A DNA stretch of 15,216 nucleotides, from positions 1-15,216 of the forward strand of contig CALFSY010000136.1 in NCBI GenBank assembly GCA_937916365.1, read 5' to 3'. The stretch comes from an uncultured Jannaschia sp. GTDB taxonomy: Bacteria; Pseudomonadota; Alphaproteobacteria; Rhodobacterales; Rhodobacteraceae. Below the pieces are notes generated by a model. That model was not told the DNA's origin. It searched no databases and saw nothing but the letters and a program-made list of their open reading frames with translations. This document shows, one piece after another, positions 7,547 through 14,284 of this stretch; the first letter of the stretch is position 1, and each line of letters begins with the position of its first letter. The position numbers were made by a program, and so were the translations under genes.

Positions 7547-8958
7547 TGCAATCCAACATTGCCGCGGCCAAGGCCGCCCTGGCCCATATCGAACAAGATG
7601 AAACCCCCGCAACGATCAAAGCCAAAAGCCGCGATTTTTTTTGGTATTCGCCGGTTTTGAAAAATACGCTCGACCATTTAGAGGCTGATTTTGTGGTCAA
7701 CCCGAAATCAGAGGCGGACGTTATTGACATTTTGAAAACATGCTATGCCCATGATGTGCCGGTCACAGTGCGCGGCGCAGGCACGGGCAATTATGGGCAG
7801 GCCATGCCCATGCGCGGTGGATGTGTTATGCACATGCGCCATATGGCGGCGGTCAAGGCCATTTATCCCGGACGCGTGATTTGCGAACCCGGCATATTGC
7901 TGAAAGATCTTGATGCCGCGTGCAAACAACATTCCGGCCAAGAAATCCGCATGTTTTCATCCACCTGGGCCACGGCAACGATTGGTGGATTTATTGCCGG
8001 TGGGTCCGGCGGCGTGGGGTCATGCACGTGGGGATCATTGCGCGATGTGGGCAATATCATACGCCTGCGTGTCATCACGATGGAGGCAGAACCGCGCATC
8101 TTAGAATTTCGCGGCGAAGAATTGGCGCGCGTATCCCACGCCTATGGCACAAACGGGATCATCACCGAATTGGAAATGCCGCTGGCCCCCGCCTATGACT
8201 GGGTGGAAATGTTTTTAACCTGCAAAGATTTCATGGCCGCCGCCCGTTTTGCCGAATCCGTTGCAAACCAAGACGGCATCTTAATCAAACTGGCCTCGGT
8301 TTATGAAGCCCCCACAGCATGGGATTATTTCACCCGCGTGAAACCTTATGTTGAACCAGACGACACCTTGATCGGCCTGATGGTGGCCCCCCATTCGATG
8401 GAAGGATTTTTAACATTTTTAGCCCGCCATGGTGATGTGCGGCTGATCTATAGATCCGACAACACCGATTGGCCGAAAACCCCGGGGCCGGTTTTTGAAT
8501 ACGGTTGGAACCATACAACCCTGCGCGCGCTAAAAATTGACCCATCCATCACGTATTTACAGGTTCGCTATGGCTTTCCCCAGCATTTGGAATTGGTGGA
8601 ACAAATGCGCAATACGTTCAGCCCCGAGGTCTTGCAACATCTGGAGGTGATACGCGAAAATGGCAAAGTTATGTTTGCCGGTTTGTCGTTGGTGAAATTT
8701 TCCACCCCAGACAGATTGGATGCCATCATCCACGCGCACGAAGCCGCAGGCGCGTTGATTTTCAACCCCCATCGTTACACCCTAGAAGAAGGCGGGCGCC
8801 AATCAACCGATCCCCGCCAGCTTGATTTCAAGCGTGAGGCCGACCCAAAAGGTTTGTTAAACCCGGGTAAAATGATTGCCTGGGATGTGCCCGATTTCGA
8901 TTACAGCGATATGTATGCCTATGCCGCAATGACCCCAAAACCCGAAACGCGGCAATGA
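7543..8958 (+). CDS. FAD-binding (PCMH-type) oxidoreductase
   Basis: Flavoprotein of the vanillyl-alcohol-oxidase/GlcD superfamily, 471 residues. The FAD-binding half shows VRGAGTGNYGQA (76-87), a Glu-Pro-Gly segment near 115-117, a long glycine-rich run GGFIAGGSGGVGS (148-160), and GTNGIITE further on. The C-terminal half ends with the usual LLNPGKMI motif. The His that carries covalent FAD in many relatives (GGHS) is replaced here by Gly-Asn-Tyr, so FAD is probably not attached at that site. Two adjacent ATGs are possible: 7543 overlaps the previous stop as ATGA, but GGAG at 7537-7540 is only two bases away; 7546, one codon later, has a better spacing of five bases. It likely oxidises an alcohol, amine or ring intermediate of the cluster's pathway; the electron acceptor is unknown. 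Confidence 0.88.
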   Translation: MMQSNIAAAKAALAHIEQDETPATIKAKSRDFFWYSPVLKNTLDHLEADFVVNPKSEADVIDILKTCYAHDVPVTVRGAGTGNYGQAMPMRGGCVMHMRHMAAVKAIYPGRVICEPGILLKDLDAACKQHSGQEIRMFSSTWATATIGGFIAGGSGGVGSCTWGSLRDVGNIIRLRVITMEAEPRILEFRGEELARVSHAYGTNGIITELEMPLAPAYDWVEMFLTCKDFMAAARFAESVANQDGILIKLASVYEAPTAWDYFTRVKPYVEPDDTLIGLMVAPHSMEGFLTFLARHGDVRLIYRSDNTDWPKTPGPVFEYGWNHTTLRALKIDPSITYLQVRYGFPQHLELVEQMRNTFSPEVLQHLEVIRENGKVMFAGLSLVKFSTPDRLDAIIHAHEAAGALIFNPHRYTLEEGGRQSTDPRQLDFKREADPKGLLNPGKMIAWDVPDFDYSDMYAYAAMTPKPETRQ

Positions 8959-9536
8959 CCTGCGCCCTGGTTTTATTTGCGCATCCCTGCCGCGAAAGTT
9001 TTTCCGCCGCCCTTCATGCCGAAGTGGTCAACAGGTTAACAACACGCGGATGGAATGTGGACGATTGTGACCTAAACGCCGAAGGGTTTAACCCCGTGCT
9101 AACAGAAACCGAACGGTGCGGTTATCACGATGCCCCTGAAAATCGCGAACCGGTCGCGGCGTATGTCGCACGGTTGCAAGCCGCCGATGCGTTGATCATG
9201 GTGTTTCCGGTGTGGAATTTTGGGTATCCCGCGATATTAAAGGGCTTTTTAGATCGGGTTTTCCTGCCTGGTGTGTCGTTTCGATTGGTCGATGGAAAGG
9301 TTAGGCCAAACCTGACCCATATCCGAAAATTGGCGGCGGTTACCACATATGGCGGCCATCGCCTGCGGGCGATCTTGGCGGGTGATCCGCCGCGAAAATG
9401 TGTAACCCGCGCGGTTTGGCATGTGTGCCGCCCAAACACGATGAAATACCTTGCCCTTTATGACATGAACCGTGCCACCGATGCAAAGCGCGCGGCGTTT
9501 CTTAAACACGTTGGCCAAACAATGGCACAGTTTTGA
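8955..9536 (+). CDS. Flavodoxin-fold NAD(P)H oxidoreductase, copy 1
   Basis: Protein of 193 residues in the Flavodoxin_2 family (NQO1/MdaB/KefF type), cytoplasmic flavin-dependent reductases that pass electrons from NAD(P)H to quinones or other acceptors. It has the N-terminal HPxxxSF phosphate-binding turn (AHPCRESF, 9-16) and the hallmark segment MVFPVWNFGYPAILKGFLDR (82-101), followed by LPGVSF. It overlaps the FAD oxidoreductase gene by ATGA and is followed one base after its stop by a paralogue of the same family. In this setting it may supply reducing power, or recycle the partner flavoenzyme or oxygenase. Family is secure; the specific reaction is not known. Confidence 0.87.
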   Translation: MTCALVLFAHPCRESFSAALHAEVVNRLTTRGWNVDDCDLNAEGFNPVLTETERCGYHDAPENREPVAAYVARLQAADALIMVFPVWNFGYPAILKGFLDRVFLPGVSFRLVDGKVRPNLTHIRKLAAVTTYGGHRLRAILAGDPPRKCVTRAVWHVCRPNTMKYLALYDMNRATDAKRAAFLKHVGQTMAQF

Positions 9537-9537
9537 A

Positions 9538-10161
9538 ATGCGCGCGCTTGTCATTTACTGCCACCCCCGTAAGGATAGTTTTACCAAGGCTGTTTTAGAT
9601 GTGGTGTTAGATCGTTTGCACCACGCCGGGGCGCACGTGCAGGTCACCGATCTGTATGCCGATGGGTTCGACCCGGCCCTATCCGCGCATGAATTAACAA
9701 CCTATACCGACATACCGGCCAATCAAACACCGCTGAAATCGCATTGCGACACGTTAAAATGGTGCGACACCTTAATTTTTGTTTATCCCACGTGGTGGTA
9801 TGGGTTGCCCGCTGTGTTGAAAGGGTGGCTTGATCGGGTTTTGGTGCCAGGGGTCGCATTTTTAATGCCAGACGCGCATAACAAAACGATCCGCCCTGGG
9901 TTGCGCCATATTGCGCGGCTTGGGGTGTTCACCACTTGCGGGGCCAGTTTTTGGTTGACCCATCTGGTGGGTGCGCCGGGTAAGCGCACGCTGACACGGG
10001 GGGTTGGGTTTTTGTGCGCAAAGGGGCGTAAGACAGTTTTTGCCGCCCATTATCTTATGGACAGCTCCACCCATGAAAGCCGCGCGCGACATTTAGTGCG
10101 CGTCGCCGCCAAAATGGACCACTTGATTGGCCCTAACCTTCAACGAAAGATTACCCCATGA
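9538..10161 (+). CDS. Flavodoxin-fold NAD(P)H oxidoreductase, copy 2
   Basis: Second Flavodoxin_2 family protein, 207 residues, paralogous to the gene just upstream. The phosphate loop is CHPRKDSF (8-15), and the hallmark segment is FVYPTWWYGLPAVLKGWLDR (81-100) with VPGVAF next. The ATG at 9538 is preferred, because the fold begins exactly there (MRALVIYCHP) and lies one base after the previous stop. A longer in-frame start at 9472 would overlap copy 1 by 65 bases and add 22 residues with no family match. It overlaps the oxygenase gene by ATGA. Two diverged copies back to back suggest a heteromer or two consecutive reductive steps; this is inference. Confidence 0.87.
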   Translation: MRALVIYCHPRKDSFTKAVLDVVLDRLHHAGAHVQVTDLYADGFDPALSAHELTTYTDIPANQTPLKSHCDTLKWCDTLIFVYPTWWYGLPAVLKGWLDRVLVPGVAFLMPDAHNKTIRPGLRHIARLGVFTTCGASFWLTHLVGAPGKRTLTRGVGFLCAKGRKTVFAAHYLMDSSTHESRARHLVRVAAKMDHLIGPNLQRKITP

Positions 10162-11087
10162 TTCCCGTTTTAGATTTTTCACGCTTTGCCAATACGCAAG
10201 ATAAGGCCGGATTTGTCGCCGATCTTGGCGCGGCGGCGCGGGGCGTTGGTTTTTTTATGCTGCGCGGACATGGGATTGATCCCACACTACAAGAAAATGT
10301 TTTTGCCCAGGCAGGATCGTTTTTTACATTGTCGCCTATGGAAAAAGAAAAATGTTCGATCCTAAATACCCCACATTATCGTGGGTGGGCGCGGCCAGGT
10401 CTTGAAAGTTTGGATGAACACAGCGGACTGATAGACCAAAAGGAAAGTTTCAACATCGGCCTTGATCTGCCTGCCGATGATCCGCGTGTCGTGGCGCAGG
10501 ACCCCTTTTATGGGGTAAACCAATGGCCCGATCTGCCCGAATTTGCGCGCACGATGCGCGCCTATTACGATGCTGCGTTGGATTTGGGCGTTCGGGTGTG
10601 TCGGGCCATCGCGTTGGATTTAGGGGTGCGCGAAACCTATTTTGATGATGTGTTGCATGAACCTATGGCTGCCTTGCGGCTGTTGCATTATCCCCCTGCA
10701 ACGGGGAACACCAACGCAATCGGTGCGGGCGCGCATTCAGATTATGGTCTTTTAACTCTTTTGATGACAGACGGCGAACCGGGCCTGCAAATCAAATCGC
10801 GCGGGGGGGATTGGATCGATGCGCCCCACGTCGATGGGGCTTATGTCGTCAACATCGGCGATTGTTTGATGCGATGGACAAACGACATTTATATATCAAC
10901 GCCCCACCGTGTTTTGCCCCCCAAACGCCAACGCCGTTCGGTTGCAATGTTTATTGAGGCAAACCCAAATGCAATCGTCGCGGCATTGCCGGGGACGGGG
11001 GCGCCTAAATATCCACCTATTCGTGCGGCCGATTACCTGATGTCGCGCCTAAACGCGACGTATCATCCAAACGACGGGGTAAAATAG
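10158..11087 (+). CDS. Fe(II)/2-oxoglutarate oxygenase, isopenicillin N synthase family
   Basis: Cytoplasmic non-haem iron oxygenase, 309 residues, with the N-terminal DIOX_N domain (PVLDFSRF; GFFMLRGHGI at 31-40) and the C-terminal double-stranded beta helix. The iron ligands are His193 and Asp195 (GAHSDYGLLTLL) and His250 (STPHRV). The 2-oxoglutarate-binding Arg-x-Ser is Arg259 and Ser261 (RRSVAMF). Family members hydroxylate or desaturate small molecules, including pyrimidine and purine bases (thymine 7-hydroxylase, xanthine dioxygenase), which fits next to a CodA-like deaminase; a specific substrate cannot be assigned. Gene start overlaps the previous stop by ATGA. A 56-base gap separates it from the last gene of the group. 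Confidence 0.93.
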   Translation: MIPVLDFSRFANTQDKAGFVADLGAAARGVGFFMLRGHGIDPTLQENVFAQAGSFFTLSPMEKEKCSILNTPHYRGWARPGLESLDEHSGLIDQKESFNIGLDLPADDPRVVAQDPFYGVNQWPDLPEFARTMRAYYDAALDLGVRVCRAIALDLGVRETYFDDVLHEPMAALRLLHYPPATGNTNAIGAGAHSDYGLLTLLMTDGEPGLQIKSRGGDWIDAPHVDGAYVVNIGDCLMRWTNDIYISTPHRVLPPKRQRRSVAMFIEANPNAIVAALPGTGAPKYPPIRAADYLMSRLNATYHPNDGVK

Positions 11088-11125
11088 ATGCTTTAATCAT
11101 CCCGGCGTCAAATCTATTTAGTAGA

Positions 11126-11132
11126 AAGAGGA
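11126..11132 (+). promoter_or_regulatory. Ribosome binding site of the PhnD-like gene
   Basis: AAGAGGA lies 11 bases before the ATG at 11144. It is the only purine-rich site near that start and supports it over the internal Met7. Confidence 0.4.
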
Positions 11133-11143
11133 TTTTACGCTGG

Positions 11144-11896
11144 ATGATCGCATCATTTCCCATGTATCTGCGCGCAGAAAACCGCGCGGCCCATACGGCA
11201 TATTGGGCATTGATACGCGATGCGTTAGCGGCACGCGGCATTCCCGCGCCGGATACATTAGATCATGACGCGCCGATCGCCGAAACCTGGGGGCGGGTTG
11301 ATTTGGTATTAGGGCAAATCTGCGGGTATCCTTTTCGCATAGGATTTTCAGATAAAACAACGCTGATTGGTGCCGGCGATTATGGTTTGCCCGGGGCCGA
11401 ACCCGGGGATTATTATTCGGTTTTCGTCACGCGCGCCGATGATTCACGCACAACACCACAGGATTTCGCACATGCGCGCGTGGCTTATAACGCCCCTGAC
11501 AGTCAATCGGGGTGGGCGGCCCCGATGCTTTATGCAACGGCCCGTGGATTTGCGTTTACGCAAACGATTAGGACCGGATCACACCGGCAAAGCGCGATGG
11601 CCGTGGCGGAAAACCGCGCCGATCTGGCCGCGCTAGACGCCGTAACATGGATGGGCATTCAGCAATGGGATGAATTTGCGCGGCGATTGCGGGTCATCAC
11701 GCACACCGCACCAACCGCTGGCCTTAGCTTTATTACCGCAGGCGCGGTCGATCCCGCCCCTTATCTTTCGGCCATGCAAGAGGCATTGATCGCCCTGTCC
11801 CAAATTCATAAATCGACCCTCGGCCTAAAGGCTATCGTGCCGGTCACCAAAGCCCGCTACATGAAATTTCCCATCGTTCCACCACCCCCAATGTGA
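11144..11896 (+). CDS. PhnD-like substrate-binding domain protein without signal peptide
   Basis: Protein of 250 residues that resembles PhnD/SsuA-type periplasmic binding folds (phosphate/phosphite/phosphonate binding family): IASFPMYLR opening, then RVDLVLGQICGYPFR, then GDYYSVFVTRADD (87-99) and a hinge region VAYNAPDSQSG (119-129). No signal peptide precedes the fold: strand one begins at residue 2, so the protein should stay in the cytoplasm. There is no ATPase or permease for it here beyond the importer at the operon front. Cytoplasmic members may act as ligand sensors, as enzymes (compare THI5-type pyrimidine synthase) or as carriers; I cannot tell which. It follows the oxygenase by 56 bases on the same strand and is likely the last gene of the operon. 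Family call fairly sure; function unknown. Confidence 0.8.
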   Translation: MIASFPMYLRAENRAAHTAYWALIRDALAARGIPAPDTLDHDAPIAETWGRVDLVLGQICGYPFRIGFSDKTTLIGAGDYGLPGAEPGDYYSVFVTRADDSRTTPQDFAHARVAYNAPDSQSGWAAPMLYATARGFAFTQTIRTGSHRQSAMAVAENRADLAALDAVTWMGIQQWDEFARRLRVITHTAPTAGLSFITAGAVDPAPYLSAMQEALIALSQIHKSTLGLKAIVPVTKARYMKFPIVPPPPM

Positions 11897-12063
11897 TCGG
11901 TTGTGATGTGCGGATAGGTCTACGAATTTGTCGCACACATCGGCAAATATAGACCATTACATGTTTTTTAAGTTAAGAATTGCTATCACAGACACAACGG
12001 CGTTGCATTTCATACGCCTTTCAGCGCAAGTTCCATCAGACCGATGTGAAAGGTTTAGTAACT

Positions 12064-12843
12064 ATGACGGATGGGGCCACTCCGGTCATTGAAATAACTG
12101 AGCTTTATAAAAGTTTCGGCAATCTTGACGTATTGCGCGGTATTGATTTGGCGGCCCGTGTGGGGGATGTTGTGTCTTTGATCGGATCATCAGGGTCCGG
12201 CAAATCCACTCTTTTGAGATGCGTAAACCTTTTGGAAAACAGTCACCAAGGCGACATTTTATTTGATGGTGTGCCGGTTGCTTGGCGTGGTGCAGGCCAA
12301 TCACGCCACCCCGCAGATAAAGAACAGGTTCGCAAAATCCGCACGAAATTGTCCATGGTGTTTCAGCAATTCAATCTGTGGTCGCATCTGACGATCCTGC
12401 AAAACGTGATGGAAGCCCCTATTACTGTCCTAGGTCAAGACAAAGCAGAGGTTGAAGATCGCGCGCGCCATCTGTTGGATAAAGTGGGGATCGGCGCAAA
12501 ATGCGATGCATGGCCGGGCGAACTTTCGGGTGGGCAACAACAACGCGCCGCGATTGCCCGCGCGTTGGCAATGGAACCACGCGCTTTGTTGTTTGATGAA
12601 CCAACCTCGGCGCTGGACCCTGAGCTAGAGCAGGAGGTCGCGCGCGTGATCCGCGCCTTGGCCGAGGAAGGGCGCACCATGATCCTGGTGACGCATGACA
12701 TGCGGATGGCACGCGATTTATCCACCCACACGGTGTTTTTGCATCAAGGCAAAATCGAAGAGGAAGGCCCCCCAAACGATCTTTTCAACGCCCCAAAATC
12801 GGAGCGTTTACAACAGTTTCTTAGCCATACACACATGGCCTAG
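12064..12843 (+). CDS. Polar amino acid ABC transporter ATP-binding protein (HisP/OccP-like)
   Basis: ATPase of a polar amino acid importer, 259 residues. Walker A is GSSGSGKST (41-49), the Q-loop is FQQFNLW (100-106), the signature LSGGQQQR (154-161), Walker B LLFDEP with SALD (175-185), and the switch His is His211. The insert between Walker A and the Q-loop (about 73-90) and the LWSHLT motif are typical of HisP, ArtP and opine-type ATPases. GAAAGG at 12048-12053 lies ten bases before the ATG; a longer in-frame start at 11980 would add 28 residues without family match. It leads the second transporter group and is followed 38 bases later by a LAO-type binding protein, whose ligand it probably shares. 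Confidence 0.94.
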   Translation: MTDGATPVIEITELYKSFGNLDVLRGIDLAARVGDVVSLIGSSGSGKSTLLRCVNLLENSHQGDILFDGVPVAWRGAGQSRHPADKEQVRKIRTKLSMVFQQFNLWSHLTILQNVMEAPITVLGQDKAEVEDRARHLLDKVGIGAKCDAWPGELSGGQQQRAAIARALAMEPRALLFDEPTSALDPELEQEVARVIRALAEEGRTMILVTHDMRMARDLSTHTVFLHQGKIEEEGPPNDLFNAPKSERLQQFLSHTHMA

Positions 12844-12868
12844 AAAAACCCCAACCTGAATTAAAATT

Positions 12869-12874
12869 GGAGGA
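12869..12874 (+). promoter_or_regulatory. Strong ribosome binding site of the binding-protein gene
   Basis: GGAGGA lies seven bases before the ATG at 12882. It decides that start against the in-frame ATG at 12867, which overlaps the site itself. Confidence 0.85.
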
Positions 12875-12881
12875 AACAACA

Positions 12882-13610
12882 ATGAACAAACTTATCCTTT
12901 CGGCAACCCTGGTGGCATTGTCCGCCGGTATAGCCGTGGCCGACGACCATTCGGTGATCCGCCTAGGAACCGAAGGTGCCTACCCACCCTATAACTTCAT
13001 TAATGATGAAGGGCAGGTCGATGGTTTTGAACGTGCTTTCGGTGATGAGGCATGCCTACGGGCCGAATTAACCTGTGAATGGGTCACAAATGATTGGGAT
13101 TCGATTATTCCAAACCTAACCAGCGGCAACTACGACACAATCATCGCCGGCATGTCAATCACAGAAGAACGCGACGAAGTGATTGATTTCACGCAGGCGT
13201 ATATCCCGCCTGCCGCGTCCCTGTTCGTGAGCATGGGTGATGATGTTGACCTTGATAGTGCGGTGATCGCGGCCCAAACCAATACAATCCAGGCGGGATA
13301 CATTGCGTCGAACACCGGCGCAACGTTGGTTGAATTCGCTACACCCGATGAAACCATCGCCGCCGTGCGTAATGGTGAGGCCGATGCAGTTTTTGCCGAT
13401 GGTGATTTCCTGCGCCCCATCGCAGCCGAGGATGCCGATTTAACGATCATCCTTGATCCGGTGCAACTGGGCAGTGGCATAGGCATTGGTCTGCGCGAAG
13501 GCGATGAAAATATTACAATCTTTGATGCGGTCATCACATCTATGAAAGAAGACGGCACGCTGAACGCAATGATCCTTGAATGGTTCGGTGAGGATGCCGA
13601 AATCTGGTAA
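12882..13610 (+). CDS. Polar amino acid ABC transporter substrate-binding protein (LAO/HisJ-like)
   Basis: Periplasmic family 3 solute-binding protein, 242 residues. Residues 1-20 form a signal peptide ending AVA before Asp21. The mature part begins with the family pattern GTEGAYPPYNF (29-39). Cys58 and Cys65 have the same Cys-x6-Cys spacing as the disulfide of LAO and HisJ proteins. Arg97 in SITEERDEVIDF corresponds to the arginine that holds the ligand alpha-carboxylate, and an aspartate in DAVFADGD fits the alpha-amino contact. The ligand is thus an amino acid or opine, probably basic or polar; the exact one is not readable. It is followed by a GC-rich hairpin and a peroxiredoxin-like gene rather than directly by the permeases. 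Confidence 0.93.
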   Translation: MNKLILSATLVALSAGIAVADDHSVIRLGTEGAYPPYNFINDEGQVDGFERAFGDEACLRAELTCEWVTNDWDSIIPNLTSGNYDTIIAGMSITEERDEVIDFTQAYIPPAASLFVSMGDDVDLDSAVIAAQTNTIQAGYIASNTGATLVEFATPDETIAAVRNGEADAVFADGDFLRPIAAEDADLTIILDPVQLGSGIGIGLREGDENITIFDAVITSMKEDGTLNAMILEWFGEDAEIW

Positions 13611-13620
13611 GCTCCGCTTT

Positions 13621-13642
13621 GGTGGGGGTGTATGCCCCCGCC
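13621..13642 (+). promoter_or_regulatory. GC-rich hairpin after the binding-protein gene
   Basis: GGTGGGGG (13621-13628) pairs with CCCCCGCC (13635-13642) around a six-base loop, with one T-G pair. No T-run follows, so it is not a standard terminator. Hairpins here commonly protect binding-protein mRNA from 3' decay. Confidence 0.45.
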
Positions 13643-13657
13643 ATACACATTTGTCAT

Positions 13658-13663
13658 GAAAGG
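13658..13663 (+). promoter_or_regulatory. Ribosome binding site of the peroxiredoxin-like gene
   Basis: GAAAGG seven bases before the ATG at 13671 selects this start over in-frame ATGs at 13632 and 13656, of which the first lies inside the hairpin loop. Confidence 0.6.
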
Positions 13664-13670
13664 TCGCTCT

Positions 13671-14201
13671 ATGACTATCGCCTTACCTACCCGCCCCGCG
13701 CCTGCGCTTTCTGTGCCGCTTTTGTCGGGGGGGCAATGGACGCTTGCCGAACAATCCCCTGAAACGTTTACTGTTGTGGTGTTTTACCGTGGCAAACACT
13801 GCCCCACCTGCAAAACATATCTAACATCCATTGATCAACTGATTGGGAAGGCTGCCGAACAAGGCATTGATGTCATTGCTATTTCAATGGATGGTGAAGA
13901 TCGCGCGCGCGCCACTGTTGATGAAATCGGGGCCACGCACCTGAATGTGGGATATAATATGCCCGAGGATACCGCGCGCGCGTGGGGGCTTTACATGTCT
14001 TCCGCACGGCCAGGCTCAGAGGAACCTGCATTGTTTTCCGAACCAGGTTTGTTTGTGATCCGCCCCGATGGCACGATCTTTTTCGCCCAAAAACAAAGTG
14101 CGCCGTTCACACGGCCCGATTTTGACTCTCTGCTGGGGGGTTTGGCTTATGTGGTTGAACACAACTATCCCGCGCGGGGCGATTTGACAGACATCGCCTA
14201 G
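13671..14201 (+). CDS. Peroxiredoxin-like (AhpC/TSA) protein with CPTC motif
   Basis: Thioredoxin-fold protein of the AhpC/TSA peroxiredoxin-like group, 176 residues, with no signal peptide. The fold starts with Pro-x-Leu-Ser-Val-Pro-Leu-Leu. The active-site region is VVVFYRGKHCPTCKTYL, with Cys44-Pro-Thr-Cys47. Aligned with AhpC-type enzymes (FYPADFTFVC), Cys47 falls on the peroxidatic cysteine while the conserved catalytic Thr position holds Cys44, so it may work as a CxxC disulfide reductase or an atypical peroxidase. No other cysteine is present after Lys48, so there is no classical C-terminal resolving Cys. It sits between the binding-protein gene and the permeases of an amino acid importer and ends just before a strong terminator. 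Confidence 0.85.
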   Translation: MTIALPTRPAPALSVPLLSGGQWTLAEQSPETFTVVVFYRGKHCPTCKTYLTSIDQLIGKAAEQGIDVIAISMDGEDRARATVDEIGATHLNVGYNMPEDTARAWGLYMSSARPGSEEPALFSEPGLFVIRPDGTIFFAQKQSAPFTRPDFDSLLGGLAYVVEHNYPARGDLTDIA

Positions 14202-14216
14202 CACAATTTATTATCG

Positions 14217-14242
14217 GGGGTGGGTCGACCACCCCTTTTTTT
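14217..14242 (+). terminator. Strong rho-independent terminator
   Basis: GGGGTGG (14217-14223) pairs perfectly with CCACCCC (14229-14235) around loop GTCGA, followed by seven T (14236-14242). It lies 15 bases after the peroxiredoxin-like stop and 42 bases before the permease gene, so it should largely separate the permeases from upstream transcription. Confidence 0.88.
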
Positions 14243-14284
14243 ATCGCTAACCTATTCAAACCTACGATATTCGCCCTATGCCTA

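Noticed and set aside
9472..9537. Extended start of the second flavodoxin-fold gene
   Set aside because: The extra 22 residues overlap the upstream gene in another frame and precede the natural fold start.
11980..12063. Extended start of the HisP-like ATPase
   Set aside because: The added 28 residues match nothing in the family, and a ribosome binding site precedes the ATG at 12064.
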